From Sphingomonas sp. 28-66-16 (GTDB lineage: Bacteria > Pseudomonadota > Alphaproteobacteria > Sphingomonadales > Sphingomonadaceae), in assembly GCA_002281485.1 (NCBI GenBank), contig NCGF01000007.1, positions 1 to 64,000 on the forward strand: 64,000 nt of DNA. Direction: 5' to 3'. The position numbers were made by a program, and so were the translations under genes. The notes below the pieces were generated by a model. It made no database searches. It saw only the letters and a list, made by a program, of their open reading frames with translations, and had not been told where the DNA came from. Of this stretch, positions 25,532 to 37,124 are shown in pieces (the stretch's first letter is position 1; each line of letters begins with the position of its first letter).

Positions 25532-26505
25532 TGGTCGCGCGGCTCGAAAGGTCCGCGCGGCTTGACGGCCGGCGTCGGCGGCGAGGCGATATTCTCGCCA
25601 AGTGCCTCGCGCGCGAGCGATCCGATGCCGCCCAGCGTGCCCATCAGCTGAGTCGCCTCGACCGGGAACAGGATCGTCTTGGCATTGGGCGAGGTCGCGA
25701 ACTTGCCGATCGCCTCGACATATTTCTGGGCGATGAAATAGTTGATCGCCTGGGTGCTGCCCTGTTCGATCGCGGTGGAAACGAGCTGGGTCGCCTTGGC
25801 CTCGGCCTCGGCGGCGCGTTCGCGCGCTTCGGAGTCGCGATAGGCCGATTCGCGGCGCCCTTCGGCTTCGAGGATGCGTGCCTGCTTCTGCCCCTCGGCG
25901 CGCAGAATCTCGGAGGCGCGTGAGCCCTCGGCCTCGAGGATGTTGGCGCGCTTCTCGCGTTCGGCCTTCATCTGCCGGGCCATCGCGTTGACGATGTCGA
26001 CCGGCGGGCGAATGTCCTTCACCTCGACGCGGGTGACCTTGACGCCCCAGGGATTGGTCGCGTGATCGATCACGCCGAGCAACCGCGCGTTGATCTCGTC
26101 GCGTTTCGACAGCAGCTCGTCGAGATCCATCGAACCCATCACGGTCCGCAAATTGGTCGTGGTCAACTGCATGATCGCGACGAACAGGTCGGAGACTTCA
26201 TACGCGGCCTTGGCGGCATCGAGAACCTGGAAGAACACCACCCCGTCGACCGCGACCATCGCGTTGTCCTTGGTGATGATCTCCTGCCCGGGAATGTCGA
26301 GGACCTGCTCCATCATGTTGATGCGGCGACCGACCGAGTAGAAGAAGGCGGGATAGAAATTGAGCCCCGGCCGCGCCACCGTGGTGAAGCGGCCGAAATG
26401 CTCGATCGTGTATTCATAGCCTTGCCGGACGATCTTCAGACTGGCGAAGAGGAACATGATAGCGAGTACGATCAGTGCCGAAATCAGACTGAACAGCGTG
26501 ACCAT
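25528..26505 (-). CDS. SPFH/Band 7 (stomatin-like) membrane protein
   Basis: A 325-residue slipin/QmcA-type protein. One N-terminal membrane segment (ISALIVLAIMFLFASLKIV) is followed by the Band 7 domain (GYEYTIEHFGRFTTVARPGL, then TTTNLRTVMGSMDLDELLSKR). A long Ala/Glu/Arg coiled coil comes next (about residues 180-240) and a short C-terminal tail. Such proteins oligomerise at the inner membrane and often regulate proteases such as FtsH. The gene is coupled to an NfeD gene by a 4-base overlap, the standard partnership. It is divergent from guaB across about 180 bp. Confidence 0.93.
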   Translation of the reverse strand: MVTLFSLISALIVLAIMFLFASLKIVRQGYEYTIEHFGRFTTVARPGLNFYPAFFYSVGRRINMMEQVLDIPGQEIITKDNAMVAVDGVVFFQVLDAAKAAYEVSDLFVAIMQLTTTNLRTVMGSMDLDELLSKRDEINARLLGVIDHATNPWGVKVTRVEVKDIRPPVDIVNAMARQMKAEREKRANILEAEGSRASEILRAEGQKQARILEAEGRRESAYRDSEARERAAEAEAKATQLVSTAIEQGSTQAINYFIAQKYVEAIGKFATSPNAKTILFPVEATQLMGTLGGIGSLAREALGENIASPPTPAVKPRGPFEPRDQ

Positions 26506-26618
26506 TGCAACTTCCCTGGCGACGTGGGCCGACCAACGCCGGCATATCGCTTCTCTATCACAACGGCAGCGCGTGCGAAGCCAAATGCGACACGCCCAGC
26601 GCTGCAGCGGGCCCCTAG

Positions 26619-28142
<1,524 letters not shown>

Positions 28143-28145
28143 CCC

Positions 28146-29333
28146 ATGACGCCCTCGGCCCGCGTCCAGGCAGCGATCGAACTGCTCGACGCCATCATCG
28201 TCGCTGCGCGCGATTCGGGGGCGGCTGCCGATACGCTGATCGCACGCTATTTTGCCGATCGGCGCTATGCCGGGTCGAAGGATCGCCGTGCGGTTCGCGA
28301 ACTGGTCTATGCGGCAATCCGGCGCGCGGGCGAGCGCCCGGCGACCGGTCGCGCGGCGATGCTGGCGCTGGCGGCCGGCGACCCCGTATTGCGCGCGCTG
28401 TTCGATGGCTCGCCGCACGGTCCGGCCGCGATCGGCCCGAGTGAGCCGGCGGCGATGGCTGGCGTGGCGCCGGCGTGGCTGGTCGATCGCTTGCTGGCGT
28501 CGGGCCTCGACGAGGACGAACTCGGCGCGCTGATCGATCGCGCGCCGCTCGACATCCGCGTCAACCGCGCCCGCGCCGACCGCGCTGCCGTGATCGCGGC
28601 GATCGACGGCGCGACGGCCTCGCCGCATGCTCCCGATGGCGTTCGGCTCCCCTCGGGGACCAATGTGGAAGCGCTCGATCTCTGGGCCGGGGGCGCGATC
28701 GAGGTGCAGGACGAGGGCAGCCAGATCGTGACGATGGCTGCCGCCGCCGCACCGGGGATGGCCGTGATCGATCTGTGTGCGGGTGCCGGCGGCAAGACGC
28801 TCGCGCTCGCTGCGGCGATGGCGGGGCAGGGGAGGCTGCTCGCCTGCGACATCGATCGCAACCGGCTGGCGCGGCTCGCCCCCCGCGCGGCGCGTGCCGG
28901 CGCGTGCAATATCGAGACGCGCCTGCTCGATCCCGGCAACGAAGCGGCGGCGCTCGCGGATTGGCAGGGCCGTGCCGATGTCGTGCTGATCGATGCGCCT
29001 TGTTCGGGGACGGGCACCTGGCGCCGCAACCCCGAAGCGCGCTGGCGCCTGACGCCCGCACGGCTCGAGCGGTTGATGTCGACCCAGGCGATGCTGCTCG
29101 CGCTCGCGGCGACATTGGTCAAGCCAGGTGGCGCGATCGTCTATATCGTCTGCTCGCTGCTCGACGCTGAAGGGGCCGGTCAGGTCGCGCACTTCATCGA
29201 GGGCCATCCCGATTGGCGCCCCGCGCCGCTCGCGCTGCCGGCCGGTCGCGCGCACGGTCCGGGCATGCGACTGACCCCTGCAAGGGACTCGACGGACGGC
29301 TTTTTTGTCGCAAGACTGACAGCGCCATGCTAG
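28146..29333 (+). CDS. rsmB: RsmB-type 16S rRNA cytosine-C5 methyltransferase
   Basis: A 395-residue RNA m5C methyltransferase of the NOL1/NOP2/Sun family, expected to act on C967 of 16S rRNA or a nearby site. A partial NusB-like N-terminal region (residues 1-60) is followed by the Rossmann domain: VIDLCAGAGGKTLALAAAM (SAM binding), ACDIDRNRLARL, DAPCSGTGTWRRNPEARWRL (motif IV) and IVYIVCSLLDAEGAGQV (motif VI with the second conserved cysteine, in VC rather than the usual TC). The ATG at 28146 is 3 bases after the guaB stop, so the two are co-transcribed. The substrate is assigned by family resemblance. Confidence 0.9.
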   Translation: MTPSARVQAAIELLDAIIVAARDSGAAADTLIARYFADRRYAGSKDRRAVRELVYAAIRRAGERPATGRAAMLALAAGDPVLRALFDGSPHGPAAIGPSEPAAMAGVAPAWLVDRLLASGLDEDELGALIDRAPLDIRVNRARADRAAVIAAIDGATASPHAPDGVRLPSGTNVEALDLWAGGAIEVQDEGSQIVTMAAAAAPGMAVIDLCAGAGGKTLALAAAMAGQGRLLACDIDRNRLARLAPRAARAGACNIETRLLDPGNEAAALADWQGRADVVLIDAPCSGTGTWRRNPEARWRLTPARLERLMSTQAMLLALAATLVKPGGAIVYIVCSLLDAEGAGQVAHFIEGHPDWRPAPLALPAGRAHGPGMRLTPARDSTDGFFVARLTAPC

Positions 29334-29365
29334 CCTCGAAGAGCACGACCATGTTGGAGAAGTTC

Positions 29366-29860
29366 ATGCGTATCTCGACCGTTGCCGCTGCTGTCGCGCT
29401 CACGCTGGTGACGGTTTCGACTTCGCTCCACGGCCAGCGCCCCGACGATCAGGTCGATCCGCGCTCACTGTCGCTGCTCGCCTCGGCGCGCACTGCCCAG
29501 TCCGCCGGCAATCTCGATGCCGCCGCCGAGACGCTCGAGACCGCGCTTGCGGTCGATCCGCGCAACCGCGCGGCGTTTGTCGCGCTCGGCGACGTGAGCG
29601 AGGCGCGGGGCCTTCCGGGCAAGGCAATCCGCTACTATCGCGAGGCGCTGCTGCTCGAACCCAACGATCTCGCCGCCCTGACGGGGCAAGGCGAGGCCTA
29701 TGTCGCCAAGGGCGCGCTCGAACGCGCCCGCCAGAATCTCGCCCGGATCCGCAAGATCTGCGCGCGCGGCTGCGCCGAGGCGACGACGCTGGCGGCGGCG
29801 ATCGCCAAGGGGCCGGTGACCAATGTCGCGCAGGCGACCAAGCCGACCGTTACCGAATAG
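29366..29860 (+). CDS. Exported TPR-repeat protein
   Basis: A 164-residue protein with an N-terminal signal peptide ([19 protein letters not shown], cleavage near SLHGQ). Two to three tetratricopeptide repeats follow: [20 protein letters not shown], then [20 protein letters not shown] and [17 protein letters not shown] domains mediate protein contacts in the periplasm, often in envelope biogenesis. GGAGA lies 5 bases before the ATG at 29366; ATGs at 29351 and 29327 are alternatives with weaker sites. Two cysteines (CARGC) near the end could form a disulphide. Its last 11 bases overlap the convergent ksgA gene. Confidence 0.85.
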   Translation: MRISTVAAAVALTLVTVSTSLHGQRPDDQVDPRSLSLLASARTAQSAGNLDAAAETLETALAVDPRNRAAFVALGDVSEARGLPGKAIRYYREALLLEPNDLAALTGQGEAYVAKGALERARQNLARIRKICARGCAEATTLAAAIAKGPVTNVAQATKPTVTE

Positions 29861-30692
29861 CGCGCGCTTCCCGGGCGATCGACAGGATCCGCGCGAGCGC
29901 GACGAATTCGGCGACGCTTACCGTTTCGGCGCGACGAGTGGGCTCGACGCCGATCATTTCCAATGCTTCGGCGGCGCCGGCCACGCTCTTGAGGCTTTGA
30001 CGCAGCATCTTGCGGCGCTGGCCAAAGGCGGCGGCGGTGATCTGTTCGAGAACCGCCAGGCGAACATCGGCGGGGCTGTCGAGCGGGGTGAGATGGACGA
30101 CCGCCGACATTACCTTGGGGGGCGGCGTGAAGGCCGAGCGGTGCACCGCCATCGCGACGCGCGCGGTCGTGCGCCACTGCGCCAGGATCGACAGCCGGCC
30201 ATAATGTTCGCTGTCGACCGGCGCGACGATACGATCGGCGACTTCCTTCTGGAACATCAGCGTCAGGCTCTGCCACCACGGCACCCAGGGCGCCGACAGC
30301 CAGCCGATCAGCAGCGCGGTGCCGATATTGTACGGCAGATTGGCGACGATATGCGGCTTGCCGGCAAACAGCCGCGGCGCATCGACGGCGAGCGCGTCAT
30401 CCTCGATGATCCGGAGTTTGCCGGGATAGGCGTCGCCGAGCTCGGCGAGCGCGGGCATGCAGCGGCGGTCGCGCTCGATCGCGACGACGCTCGCGCCGGT
30501 GGCGAGCAGCGCCCGCGTGAGCCCGCCCGGGCCGGGGCCGATTTCGAGCACCTCGGTCCCCGCCAGGTCGCCGGGGATCCGCGCAATGCGCGCAAGCAAC
30601 TGCCCGTCGAGAAGGAAATTCTGCCCGAGCGCCTTGCTTGCCTGCAAACCATGGCGCGCGATCACCTCGCGCAGCGGCGGTAGAGCGGTCAC
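29850..30692 (-). CDS. rsmA: 16S rRNA (adenine1518/1519-N6)-dimethyltransferase
   Basis: KsgA/RsmA of 280 residues, which dimethylates two adjacent adenines in the 3' hairpin of 16S rRNA late in 30S assembly. Seen are [17 protein letters not shown] at the N-terminus, SAM motif [26 protein letters not shown], and the catalytic motif [18 protein letters not shown] (NLPY). The C-terminal helical domain follows. The start is a GTG at 30692 that overlaps the pdxA stop by 4 bases (GTGA). It is the last gene of the lptD-surA-pdxA-ksgA unit and runs 11 bases into the convergent TPR gene. Confidence 0.96.
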   Translation of the reverse strand: MTALPPLREVIARHGLQASKALGQNFLLDGQLLARIARIPGDLAGTEVLEIGPGPGGLTRALLATGASVVAIERDRRCMPALAELGDAYPGKLRIIEDDALAVDAPRLFAGKPHIVANLPYNIGTALLIGWLSAPWVPWWQSLTLMFQKEVADRIVAPVDSEHYGRLSILAQWRTTARVAMAVHRSAFTPPPKVMSAVVHLTPLDSPADVRLAVLEQITAAAFGQRRKMLRQSLKSVAGAAEALEMIGVEPTRRAETVSVAEFVALARILSIAREARAIR

Positions 30693-31687
30693 CCGTTGCC
30701 CGCAGCGGCGCGGCGTTCGGCGGCTTCGGCGGCAAGCCTGATCGCGGCGATCATCGCCCCGGGCTCGGCGATATCCTGGCCGGCGATGCCGAAGGCGGTG
30801 CCATGATCGGGCGACGTCCGCACGATCGGCAGCCCGAGCGTGATGTTGACGCCTTCGTCGAAATGGAGCGTCTTGATCGGGACGAGCGCCTGATCATGAT
30901 AGCAGCACATCGCCACGTCATAACCGGCGCGGGCGCGCGGATGAAACATCGTATCGGCGGCGAAGGGGCCGACCGCGTCGATCCCCTCGGCGCGCAGGGC
31001 AGCGATTGCCGGCACCAGAATGTCGTTTTCCTCGCTCCCCAGCGCGCCCTGCTCGCCGGCATGCGGATTGAACCCGGCAAAGGCGAGCCGTGGATGCTCG
31101 ATTCCGAAATTGCGCGTCAGGCCGCGTGCGGTCGCCCGCGCCTTGGCGACCACCAGATCGATCGACAGCAGCGACGATACGCTGGCGAGCGCGACATGCG
31201 TCGTCATCGGGACGACGCGCAGCGTGGGCCCGGCGAGGAGCATCACGGCATTTTCGCGGGCGATGCCGCAACGCTCGGCGACGAACTCGGTCTGGCCGGG
31301 GTCGTTGAAGCCGATCTGATAAAGCTGGATTTTCGATACCGGCCCGGTCACGAGCGCGCTTGCTGCGCCCGAACGGGCGAGGCCGACGGCGAGTTCGAGG
31401 GCGTGCAGCGCACAGCGCGCCCCGTCGACATCGGGCCGTCCGGGCGTGATGGTGCCCGCGTCCTGGATCGAGACCACCGGCAAGGCGTGATCGAACGCGG
31501 CTGCCGCCTCATTGGGCTCGCTGATGCGCTCGACCGGGCCAGGCCATACCCGCTCGATCGCCCTGACGTCGCCCACCGCAAAGAAGACCGGGAGATGCTC
31601 CGCCCGGCGCGCCGCCCAGGCCTTGGCGACGATCTCGGGCCCGATGCCGGCTGGATCGCCCATCGATACGGCAATCGGCGCTACCAT
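30689..31687 (-). CDS. pdxA: 4-hydroxythreonine-4-phosphate dehydrogenase
   Basis: PdxA of 332 residues. It oxidises 4-phosphohydroxy-L-threonine with NAD+ in the DXP-dependent route to pyridoxal phosphate. Typical segments are [15 protein letters not shown] at the start, [19 protein letters not shown], and the metal-binding histidines in [32 protein letters not shown] and [14 protein letters not shown]. Two ATGs are possible (31693 and 31687); the second lies 7 bases after a GGGGGG stretch and is preferred. It overlaps ksgA by 4 bases and follows surA by 39 bases in a conserved operon. Confidence 0.95.
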   Translation of the reverse strand: MVAPIAVSMGDPAGIGPEIVAKAWAARRAEHLPVFFAVGDVRAIERVWPGPVERISEPNEAAAAFDHALPVVSIQDAGTITPGRPDVDGARCALHALELAVGLARSGAASALVTGPVSKIQLYQIGFNDPGQTEFVAERCGIARENAVMLLAGPTLRVVPMTTHVALASVSSLLSIDLVVAKARATARGLTRNFGIEHPRLAFAGFNPHAGEQGALGSEENDILVPAIAALRAEGIDAVGPFAADTMFHPRARAGYDVAMCCYHDQALVPIKTLHFDEGVNITLGLPIVRTSPDHGTAFGIAGQDIAEPGAMIAAIRLAAEAAERRAAAGNG

Positions 31688-31726
31688 CGGCATGCCCCCC
31701 GCGAATTGCGCCGCAGCGCATCGGCC

Positions 31727-33112
31727 TCAACGATATTCGACGACCGCGTCGCGGCGGAGATCGCGCAATTTGTGATCGGCCCGCAGGTTGACGCCGCGCT
31801 GCTCCATCTGATTGCGGACCTGCTCCATGCTCGGTAGTTCGCCGCTCTTCGGCTCGTCGCGACCGCACAGAACGAGCGCCCGCACGCCATCCTCGGGCGT
31901 GCCGAACGGCGGCGTCGATTCGCCGACCTGCATTTTCATCATCATGTCCTGTAACGCCGGCGGCAGATCGCGCACCTTGATCGAATCATTGTCGACGACT
32001 TCGGCGCCGAGCGCGGCAGCCACCTTCGCCACATCGCCGCAGCCGCGCAGATTCTTGGTCAGATTGGCGAATTCGGACACGCGGTTCGATGCCTCGGCCT
32101 GGGTCGTTCCCTTGGGGAAAGCAACGCTGATCTGGCGGAGGCTGAGTTTGGCGTCGCGGCTGTCGGCGGTCAGGATCTGGCGCTTGTCGACGAGATAGAG
32201 CAGCGAATAGCCGCCCGGCACCTCGATCGGCCCGGCCAGCTGGCTGACCTTCATCTCGGTCGCCGCCTGGGCGAGCGAATCGGGCAACTGGTTGGCCTTG
32301 ACCCAGGCAAGGTCGCCGCCGACCGCGCGGGTCGACGCGTCCGAGCGCGCCATTGCGATCTCCTCGAACGACCGACGCCCTTGCTGGATTTCCTGCATCA
32401 GTGCCTTCGCCTCGGCGAATACCTGCTGCTGTCGATCGGGCGTCGCCGCGAGATAGATTTCCTTGACGTGATATTCCTCGGCGCCGCGCGCTGCGTCGAG
32501 CCGCGCGATGATCGACTTCACTTCCTGATCGCCGATATTGACGAACGGATCGATCCGGCGGCGCAGATAGCGCGTCCAGGCGAGCTCGCTCTCGATCTGC
32601 CGGCGCAGCGAGCGTTCGGACGAGCCGATCGAGCGCAGATAGACGCGCATCTCCGGCACCGATTTGTTGAAATTGCGCGCAACCCGCTCGAAACTCTGAT
32701 CGATTTCGGCGGACGTCACCTTGATATCGTTGGCGCGGGCTTCCTGGATCTGGAGCGTCTCGTCGATCAGGCTGCTCAACACCTGCAGCCGCAGCCGCTC
32801 GCGATCGCCGTCGGCGAGCTTGAGATTGTTGGCCGCCGCAACGAGCGCCAGGCGCTGATCGACATCGGTGCCGGTGATCACCGAATCGTTGACGATCGCG
32901 GTCGGCTTGCGGACGTTGGGATCGCGCTTGCCGAACAGCTGCAGATTGGCCGGGATGTTCAGATTGGTCTGCGGCAGCCCATCGTCGGGGACGGTCTGGG
33001 CGATCGCCGCCGCGCTCAATCCTCCCGCCAGGGCTCCAGCCAGGGCCATGCCGATGCCCGCAGCGACCGCGACCGAGACGCCGATCGGGCGCGCTTTTTC
33101 AAACGACTTCAT
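31727..33112 (-). CDS. surA: Periplasmic chaperone / peptidyl-prolyl isomerase SurA
   Basis: A 461-residue SurA. The N-terminal signal sequence (VSVAVAAGIGMALAGALAGG, then AAAIAQ) targets the periplasm. The SurA N domain contains AIVNDSVITGTDVDQRLAL and LLDETLQIQEA-like helices (here SSLIDETLQIQEARAN). A parvulin domain follows (about residues 200-310, YHVKEIYLAATPD through SQLAGPIEVPGGYSLLYLVD). A second degenerate parvulin-like region lies near the C-terminus. SurA escorts outer membrane proteins, LptD among them, and here it lies directly downstream of lptD with a 64-base gap. Confidence 0.93.
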   Translation of the reverse strand: MKSFEKARPIGVSVAVAAGIGMALAGALAGGLSAAAIAQTVPDDGLPQTNLNIPANLQLFGKRDPNVRKPTAIVNDSVITGTDVDQRLALVAAANNLKLADGDRERLRLQVLSSLIDETLQIQEARANDIKVTSAEIDQSFERVARNFNKSVPEMRVYLRSIGSSERSLRRQIESELAWTRYLRRRIDPFVNIGDQEVKSIIARLDAARGAEEYHVKEIYLAATPDRQQQVFAEAKALMQEIQQGRRSFEEIAMARSDASTRAVGGDLAWVKANQLPDSLAQAATEMKVSQLAGPIEVPGGYSLLYLVDKRQILTADSRDAKLSLRQISVAFPKGTTQAEASNRVSEFANLTKNLRGCGDVAKVAAALGAEVVDNDSIKVRDLPPALQDMMMKMQVGESTPPFGTPEDGVRALVLCGRDEPKSGELPSMEQVRNQMEQRGVNLRADHKLRDLRRDAVVEYR

Positions 33113-33176
33113 TCTGCTTCAACTTCCCATTCGGATCATGAGCGGCCCCAATGGCCCAAATCTGCTGAACCTCAGC

Positions 33177-35411
33177 TTAGCGACCGAGATTGGTGAAGGC
33201 CAGCGTCAGCAAAAAGCTGTCGCCACGGCGGGCATCGCCTGTGTCCCGATAGTCGCGTTTCCACGTCAAGCCAAGCTTTACGCAATCATCCTCATAGGCG
33301 ATGCCGAGCCGGTGGCGGACGGGGGCATAGCCGTCGGTCAGCGACAGCGGGTCCTCGGCCCGGTCGGTCAGATTGATCACCGCCGAGCCGAACACCGACC
33401 AGAAGCGGTGAAACTGCACCCGCGCGCCCACCCGCGCTTCCTCGCTGTCGCGCAAATCCTCGAGCGTCGGGGTGATGTTGCGGTTGAGCCGCAAATAGCC
33501 GAGCAGCAGATAGGTGCCGGCGGTGCCGATCGTCGCATCGATCTCGTTGCGGCGGATCGCGAGCCCGTCCTTGTCGAGCCGATAGCGGTGGGTGAGCGAG
33601 ACGAACTCGCGGTAGCGCAGCACCGTCCGGCCGACGATGTCGGAGGCGCTGTCGGACAGGCCGGTGCCGGTCGGGACGAAATCGGGCTGGCTGCTGAATC
33701 GATAGCTCTGCCCGATATTGGCGTTGAGCGTGAGATCGGGGAGCGTCACGGCCCATTCGACGCCGTAGACGATGCGCGTCGTGCCCCCGAAACGATCATA
33801 GCCGGGGAAACGATTGAGCGCGAACAGGTTCGAATCCTCGAGATCGAACGATCGCGAATCCTCGTTCGGCACGATCAGATTGGCGATCTTCGGCGAGGCG
33901 ACGATCTGGACGTGCGGGGTCAATTGCTGCGTGCCGTTCAGGAAACGGCCGATCAACGGCCATTTCACATCGAGCGCGAGCGCGGCAATGCCCCGCGCCT
34001 GGAAACCTTCGGTGCCGCGATAAAGGGCGACCGAGGTCGCGGCGGTGTCGTTGGCGTTGTAGACGTCGCCACGGGCATAGGCGGTCAGCGTGATTTCCTG
34101 GCCGAAGCGGGTGATGCGCCGCAAATCCCACCGCGCGCTGACAAAGGCGCGCTGCGTATCCTGCCCGGCAGTGCGACCGATCGCGAGCGTGTTGAGCTGG
34201 AGTTCGAGCTTGCCGCCCAGCAGCGGATCGTTGATCCGGCGACGATAGTCGATTTCGGGAAAGGCGAAGGGCTGAAGCGCCTGGCGATCGCCGACGCGCA
34301 ACGTCTGCACCGCCCAGCCGGTGACCGAGAAATAGCTGTTGCGGTCGATCCGCTCGAGCTTGATCGTATTGCGCAGCAGATCGTCGCGCGAAATGTCATA
34401 GCGACGCAGGAAGGTGCTGTCGGTGGCGATGCGGATCGAGCCGCTCAGGCTCCACTCGGGCGACAACTGGAAGCGACCGACGCCCTCGATATAGCCGCGA
34501 AAGGCATTCTGGGTTGTCGTCGCGTTGGTTAGCGTATCGGTGCGCTGGCTGACCGTGCCCCAGCCGCCGATCCGATAGGCGCCGGTGCTGTTGAGCGCGC
34601 TATATTCGAGGCTCAACAGCGGCAGCGCGGCGCTGTAAAGGCGCGGCGTGACCTTGAGTCCGCGATTGGGCGCAAAGCTGAAATAATAGGGCTGGGCATA
34701 TTCGGCGCCGTTGACGCGACCGTAGCGGATGTCGGGGGCCAGAAAGCCGCTGTCGGTGCCGCCGCCGACCGGGTTGGAGAAGGAGGGCAAAGGGAAGGCC
34801 GCGACCCCGAACAGATTGATCCGCGCCCCCTTGTAGAAAATCCGGTGCCGGGCGGGATCGTAGACGACCTGGACGGCGGTGATCTTCCACGACGGCTGTT
34901 TTGGACAATCATTCGAATCGAGCACCGCGCATGGCGAGTAGGCGGCGTCTTCGAGCATGATCTTCTCTTCGGATCGCGTCCCGCGTGCGGCGGCGATGCG
35001 GCCACCCTGATCGAGCACGACGAGCATGTTCTCGACCACGCCGTCCTTGAGCGTATCGGTCAATTCGACCGAATCGCCATAAGCCGCGTCGCCGGCCGGG
35101 TTCGATACGACGATGTCGCCCGTTGCGACGACCTGGCCGGTCTTGCGATTCCAGACGATCTTGTTGGCGCGGAGTCGATCGGCGTCGCGGTACATGCGGA
35201 CGTCGCCGCTCGCGGTCACGATATCGGCCTCGCTGTCGTAATCGAGCGTATCGGCGCTGAACTGAATCTGCTCCTTGTCGGTCGGCAAGGCCGTCTCGGA
35301 AGGCGGCGCCGGCGCGCGCGGCGTCGCGCTCAGATCCTGTGCTCGTCCGGTGCCCGCCAGCGTCAGCAGGGCCGTCAACGCGCACGAACCGAGAAGAAAT
35401 TTACGCTGCAC
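33177..35411 (-). CDS. lptD: LPS-assembly outer membrane protein LptD
   Basis: A 744-residue LptD. A signal peptide (FLLGSCALTALLTLAGTGRA) is followed by an OstA/LptA-like N-terminal domain (QIQFSADTLDYDSEADIVTA, then GDVRMYRDADRLRANKIVW). A long beta-barrel region ends in FLLTLAFTNLGR. LptD with LptE inserts lipopolysaccharide, or in sphingomonads whatever glycolipid is carried by the Lpt bridge, into the outer leaflet. That is interesting because many sphingomonads replace LPS with glycosphingolipids. A CAVLDSNDCPKQPSW stretch provides cysteines that may form the disulphide required for folding. The start is a GTG at 35411. It leads the lptD-surA-pdxA-ksgA operon and is divergent from pepA. 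Confidence 0.94.
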   Translation of the reverse strand: MQRKFLLGSCALTALLTLAGTGRAQDLSATPRAPAPPSETALPTDKEQIQFSADTLDYDSEADIVTASGDVRMYRDADRLRANKIVWNRKTGQVVATGDIVVSNPAGDAAYGDSVELTDTLKDGVVENMLVVLDQGGRIAAARGTRSEEKIMLEDAAYSPCAVLDSNDCPKQPSWKITAVQVVYDPARHRIFYKGARINLFGVAAFPLPSFSNPVGGGTDSGFLAPDIRYGRVNGAEYAQPYYFSFAPNRGLKVTPRLYSAALPLLSLEYSALNSTGAYRIGGWGTVSQRTDTLTNATTTQNAFRGYIEGVGRFQLSPEWSLSGSIRIATDSTFLRRYDISRDDLLRNTIKLERIDRNSYFSVTGWAVQTLRVGDRQALQPFAFPEIDYRRRINDPLLGGKLELQLNTLAIGRTAGQDTQRAFVSARWDLRRITRFGQEITLTAYARGDVYNANDTAATSVALYRGTEGFQARGIAALALDVKWPLIGRFLNGTQQLTPHVQIVASPKIANLIVPNEDSRSFDLEDSNLFALNRFPGYDRFGGTTRIVYGVEWAVTLPDLTLNANIGQSYRFSSQPDFVPTGTGLSDSASDIVGRTVLRYREFVSLTHRYRLDKDGLAIRRNEIDATIGTAGTYLLLGYLRLNRNITPTLEDLRDSEEARVGARVQFHRFWSVFGSAVINLTDRAEDPLSLTDGYAPVRHRLGIAYEDDCVKLGLTWKRDYRDTGDARRGDSFLLTLAFTNLGR

Positions 35412-35577
35412 GCCCGCCTTTACCCCGATGCCGCCGCAAAGCCGCAGCGCTTGAGCCGCCCTATCGCATCGGATGGGCGGCGCTGCAATCGCCGCGCGGT
35501 GGGGGGTGGCGCTTTGCCAGTGCGGGCGCGCTGGCCTAAGGGAGGGGAATCACTGATCGACTCCCCAAGGATTTTTA

Positions 35578-37056
35578 ATGGACATCCAGTTTTCGCCCAC
35601 CCGCCCCGAAGCGGCGACCGTCATTGCGCTCCCGGTGGAAAAGGACGGGCTCGAGCGCCTCGATTTCGGCGCCTTCGACGCCGCCGCCCAGCATATCGCG
35701 CGCAGCGCCGCGCGGGCCGGGCGCTTTGACGGCGAAGCTGGCGTCGTCGTCGAAAGCTTCGTCAGTCGCGGCGACCGCGTCGTCCAACTGCTGTTGATCG
35801 GGGTCGGCGGCGGTGGCGAAACCGATTACGAGCGCGCGGGCGGTGCGCTGACGGCCAAATTGCTGACCTCCGGGGTCGAGGCCGTGACGGTCGATTTCGC
35901 CGGCCTTGGCGGGGTGCCGACCGCGCGTTCGGTGGCGCGCTTCGCGGCTGCCGCCGTCCAGCGTGGCTGGCGGATCGACACGTATCGCACCAAGCTGCCC
36001 GAAAAATCCAAGCCGACGTTGCGCACGATCACGCTCGCGGGCGCCCCTGACGGCGCGGAATCGAGCTGGCATGTGCAGGAGGCGGTCACCAAGGGGCTCG
36101 CCCTGACCCGGATGCTCGTGTCCGAACCACCCAACATCCTGTATCCGGTCAGCTTCGTCGAACGGGTGATGGCCGATGTCGAGGGGCTGGGGCTCGAGAT
36201 CAGCGTGCTCGGCGAATCCGAAATGGCCGAACTCGGCATGGGCGCGTTGCTCGGCGTCAGCCAGGGATCGGTCCGCGACGCGCGGCTGCTGGTGATGAAA
36301 TGGTCCGGCAAGGGATCGGGCGATCCCGATCTTGCGCTGGTGGGCAAGGGCGTCACCTTCGACTCGGGGGGCATTTCCCTGAAGCCCGGGCCCGGCATGG
36401 AAGACATGAAATGGGACATGGGCGGCGCGGGGGCGGTGGCCGGCGCGATGAAGGCACTCGCGGCCCGCAAGGCGAAGGCCAATGTCGTCGGGGTTTGCGG
36501 TCTGGTCGAGAATATGCCCGATGCCGGCGCTCAGCGGCCGGGCGACATCGTCACCTCGATGTCGGGCCAGACGATCGAGATCCTCAACACCGATGCCGAG
36601 GGACGGCTGGTGCTGTGCGACGCATTGACGTGGGTGCAGAAGAACCACCGCCCCAAGACGATCGTCGACCTCGCGACGCTGACCGGCGCGATGATCATCG
36701 CGCTCGGCAACGAGCACGGCGGCTGCTTTGCCAATGACGATTCGCTCGCCGATCAGCTGCTCGCCGCCGGCAAGGCGTCGGGCGACCTGTTGTGGCGCTT
36801 CCCGCTGTCCGATGCGTATAACAAGCTGATCGACAGCCCGATCGCCGACATGAAGAATGTCGGCCCGCGCGGCGCGGGATCGATCACCGCCGCCCAGTTC
36901 CTCCAGCGTTTCGTCGACAAGGGCGTCCGCTGGGCGCATCTCGACATCGCCGGGATGGTCTGGGCCGACAAGCCCGGCGCGACCTATGACAAGGGTGCGA
37001 CCGGCTATGGCGTACGGCTGCTCGACCGGTTCGTGGCGGACAATTTCGAGGGATAG
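35578..37056 (+). CDS. pepA: Leucyl aminopeptidase (M17)
   Basis: Cytosolic aminopeptidase of family M17, 492 residues. The N-terminal alpha/beta domain (to about residue 170) precedes the catalytic domain with LALVGKGVTFDSGGISLKPG, MKWDMGGAGAVAGAM and the signature NTDAEGRLVL. The two-metal site residues (Lys, Asp, Asp and Glu) are all in place. It removes N-terminal residues from peptides, and in some bacteria also binds DNA. AAGGA lies 7 bases before the ATG at 35578. It is divergent from lptD and is followed by holC after a hairpin-rich gap, an order common in proteobacteria. Confidence 0.96.
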   Translation: MDIQFSPTRPEAATVIALPVEKDGLERLDFGAFDAAAQHIARSAARAGRFDGEAGVVVESFVSRGDRVVQLLLIGVGGGGETDYERAGGALTAKLLTSGVEAVTVDFAGLGGVPTARSVARFAAAAVQRGWRIDTYRTKLPEKSKPTLRTITLAGAPDGAESSWHVQEAVTKGLALTRMLVSEPPNILYPVSFVERVMADVEGLGLEISVLGESEMAELGMGALLGVSQGSVRDARLLVMKWSGKGSGDPDLALVGKGVTFDSGGISLKPGPGMEDMKWDMGGAGAVAGAMKALAARKAKANVVGVCGLVENMPDAGAQRPGDIVTSMSGQTIEILNTDAEGRLVLCDALTWVQKNHRPKTIVDLATLTGAMIIALGNEHGGCFANDDSLADQLLAAGKASGDLLWRFPLSDAYNKLIDSPIADMKNVGPRGAGSITAAQFLQRFVDKGVRWAHLDIAGMVWADKPGATYDKGATGYGVRLLDRFVADNFEG

Positions 37057-37064
37057 GTCGGACG

Positions 37065-37106
37065 CGCCTCCCCGGCCCTCGCCGGGGCGGCGCACAAGGG
37101 GAGGCG
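37065..37106. repeat. Nested inverted repeat between pepA and holC
   Basis: CGCCTCCCC (37065-37073) and GGGGAGGCG (37098-37106) pair perfectly. Inside them CCCCGGC and GCCGGGG form a second hairpin that competes with part of the outer stem. There is no T-tract. The structure lies 8 bases after the pepA stop and just before the holC ribosome binding site, so it could lower or time holC expression or protect the pepA mRNA end. Confidence 0.45.
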
Positions 37107-37124
37107 TACGCGGAGAAGACGCCC

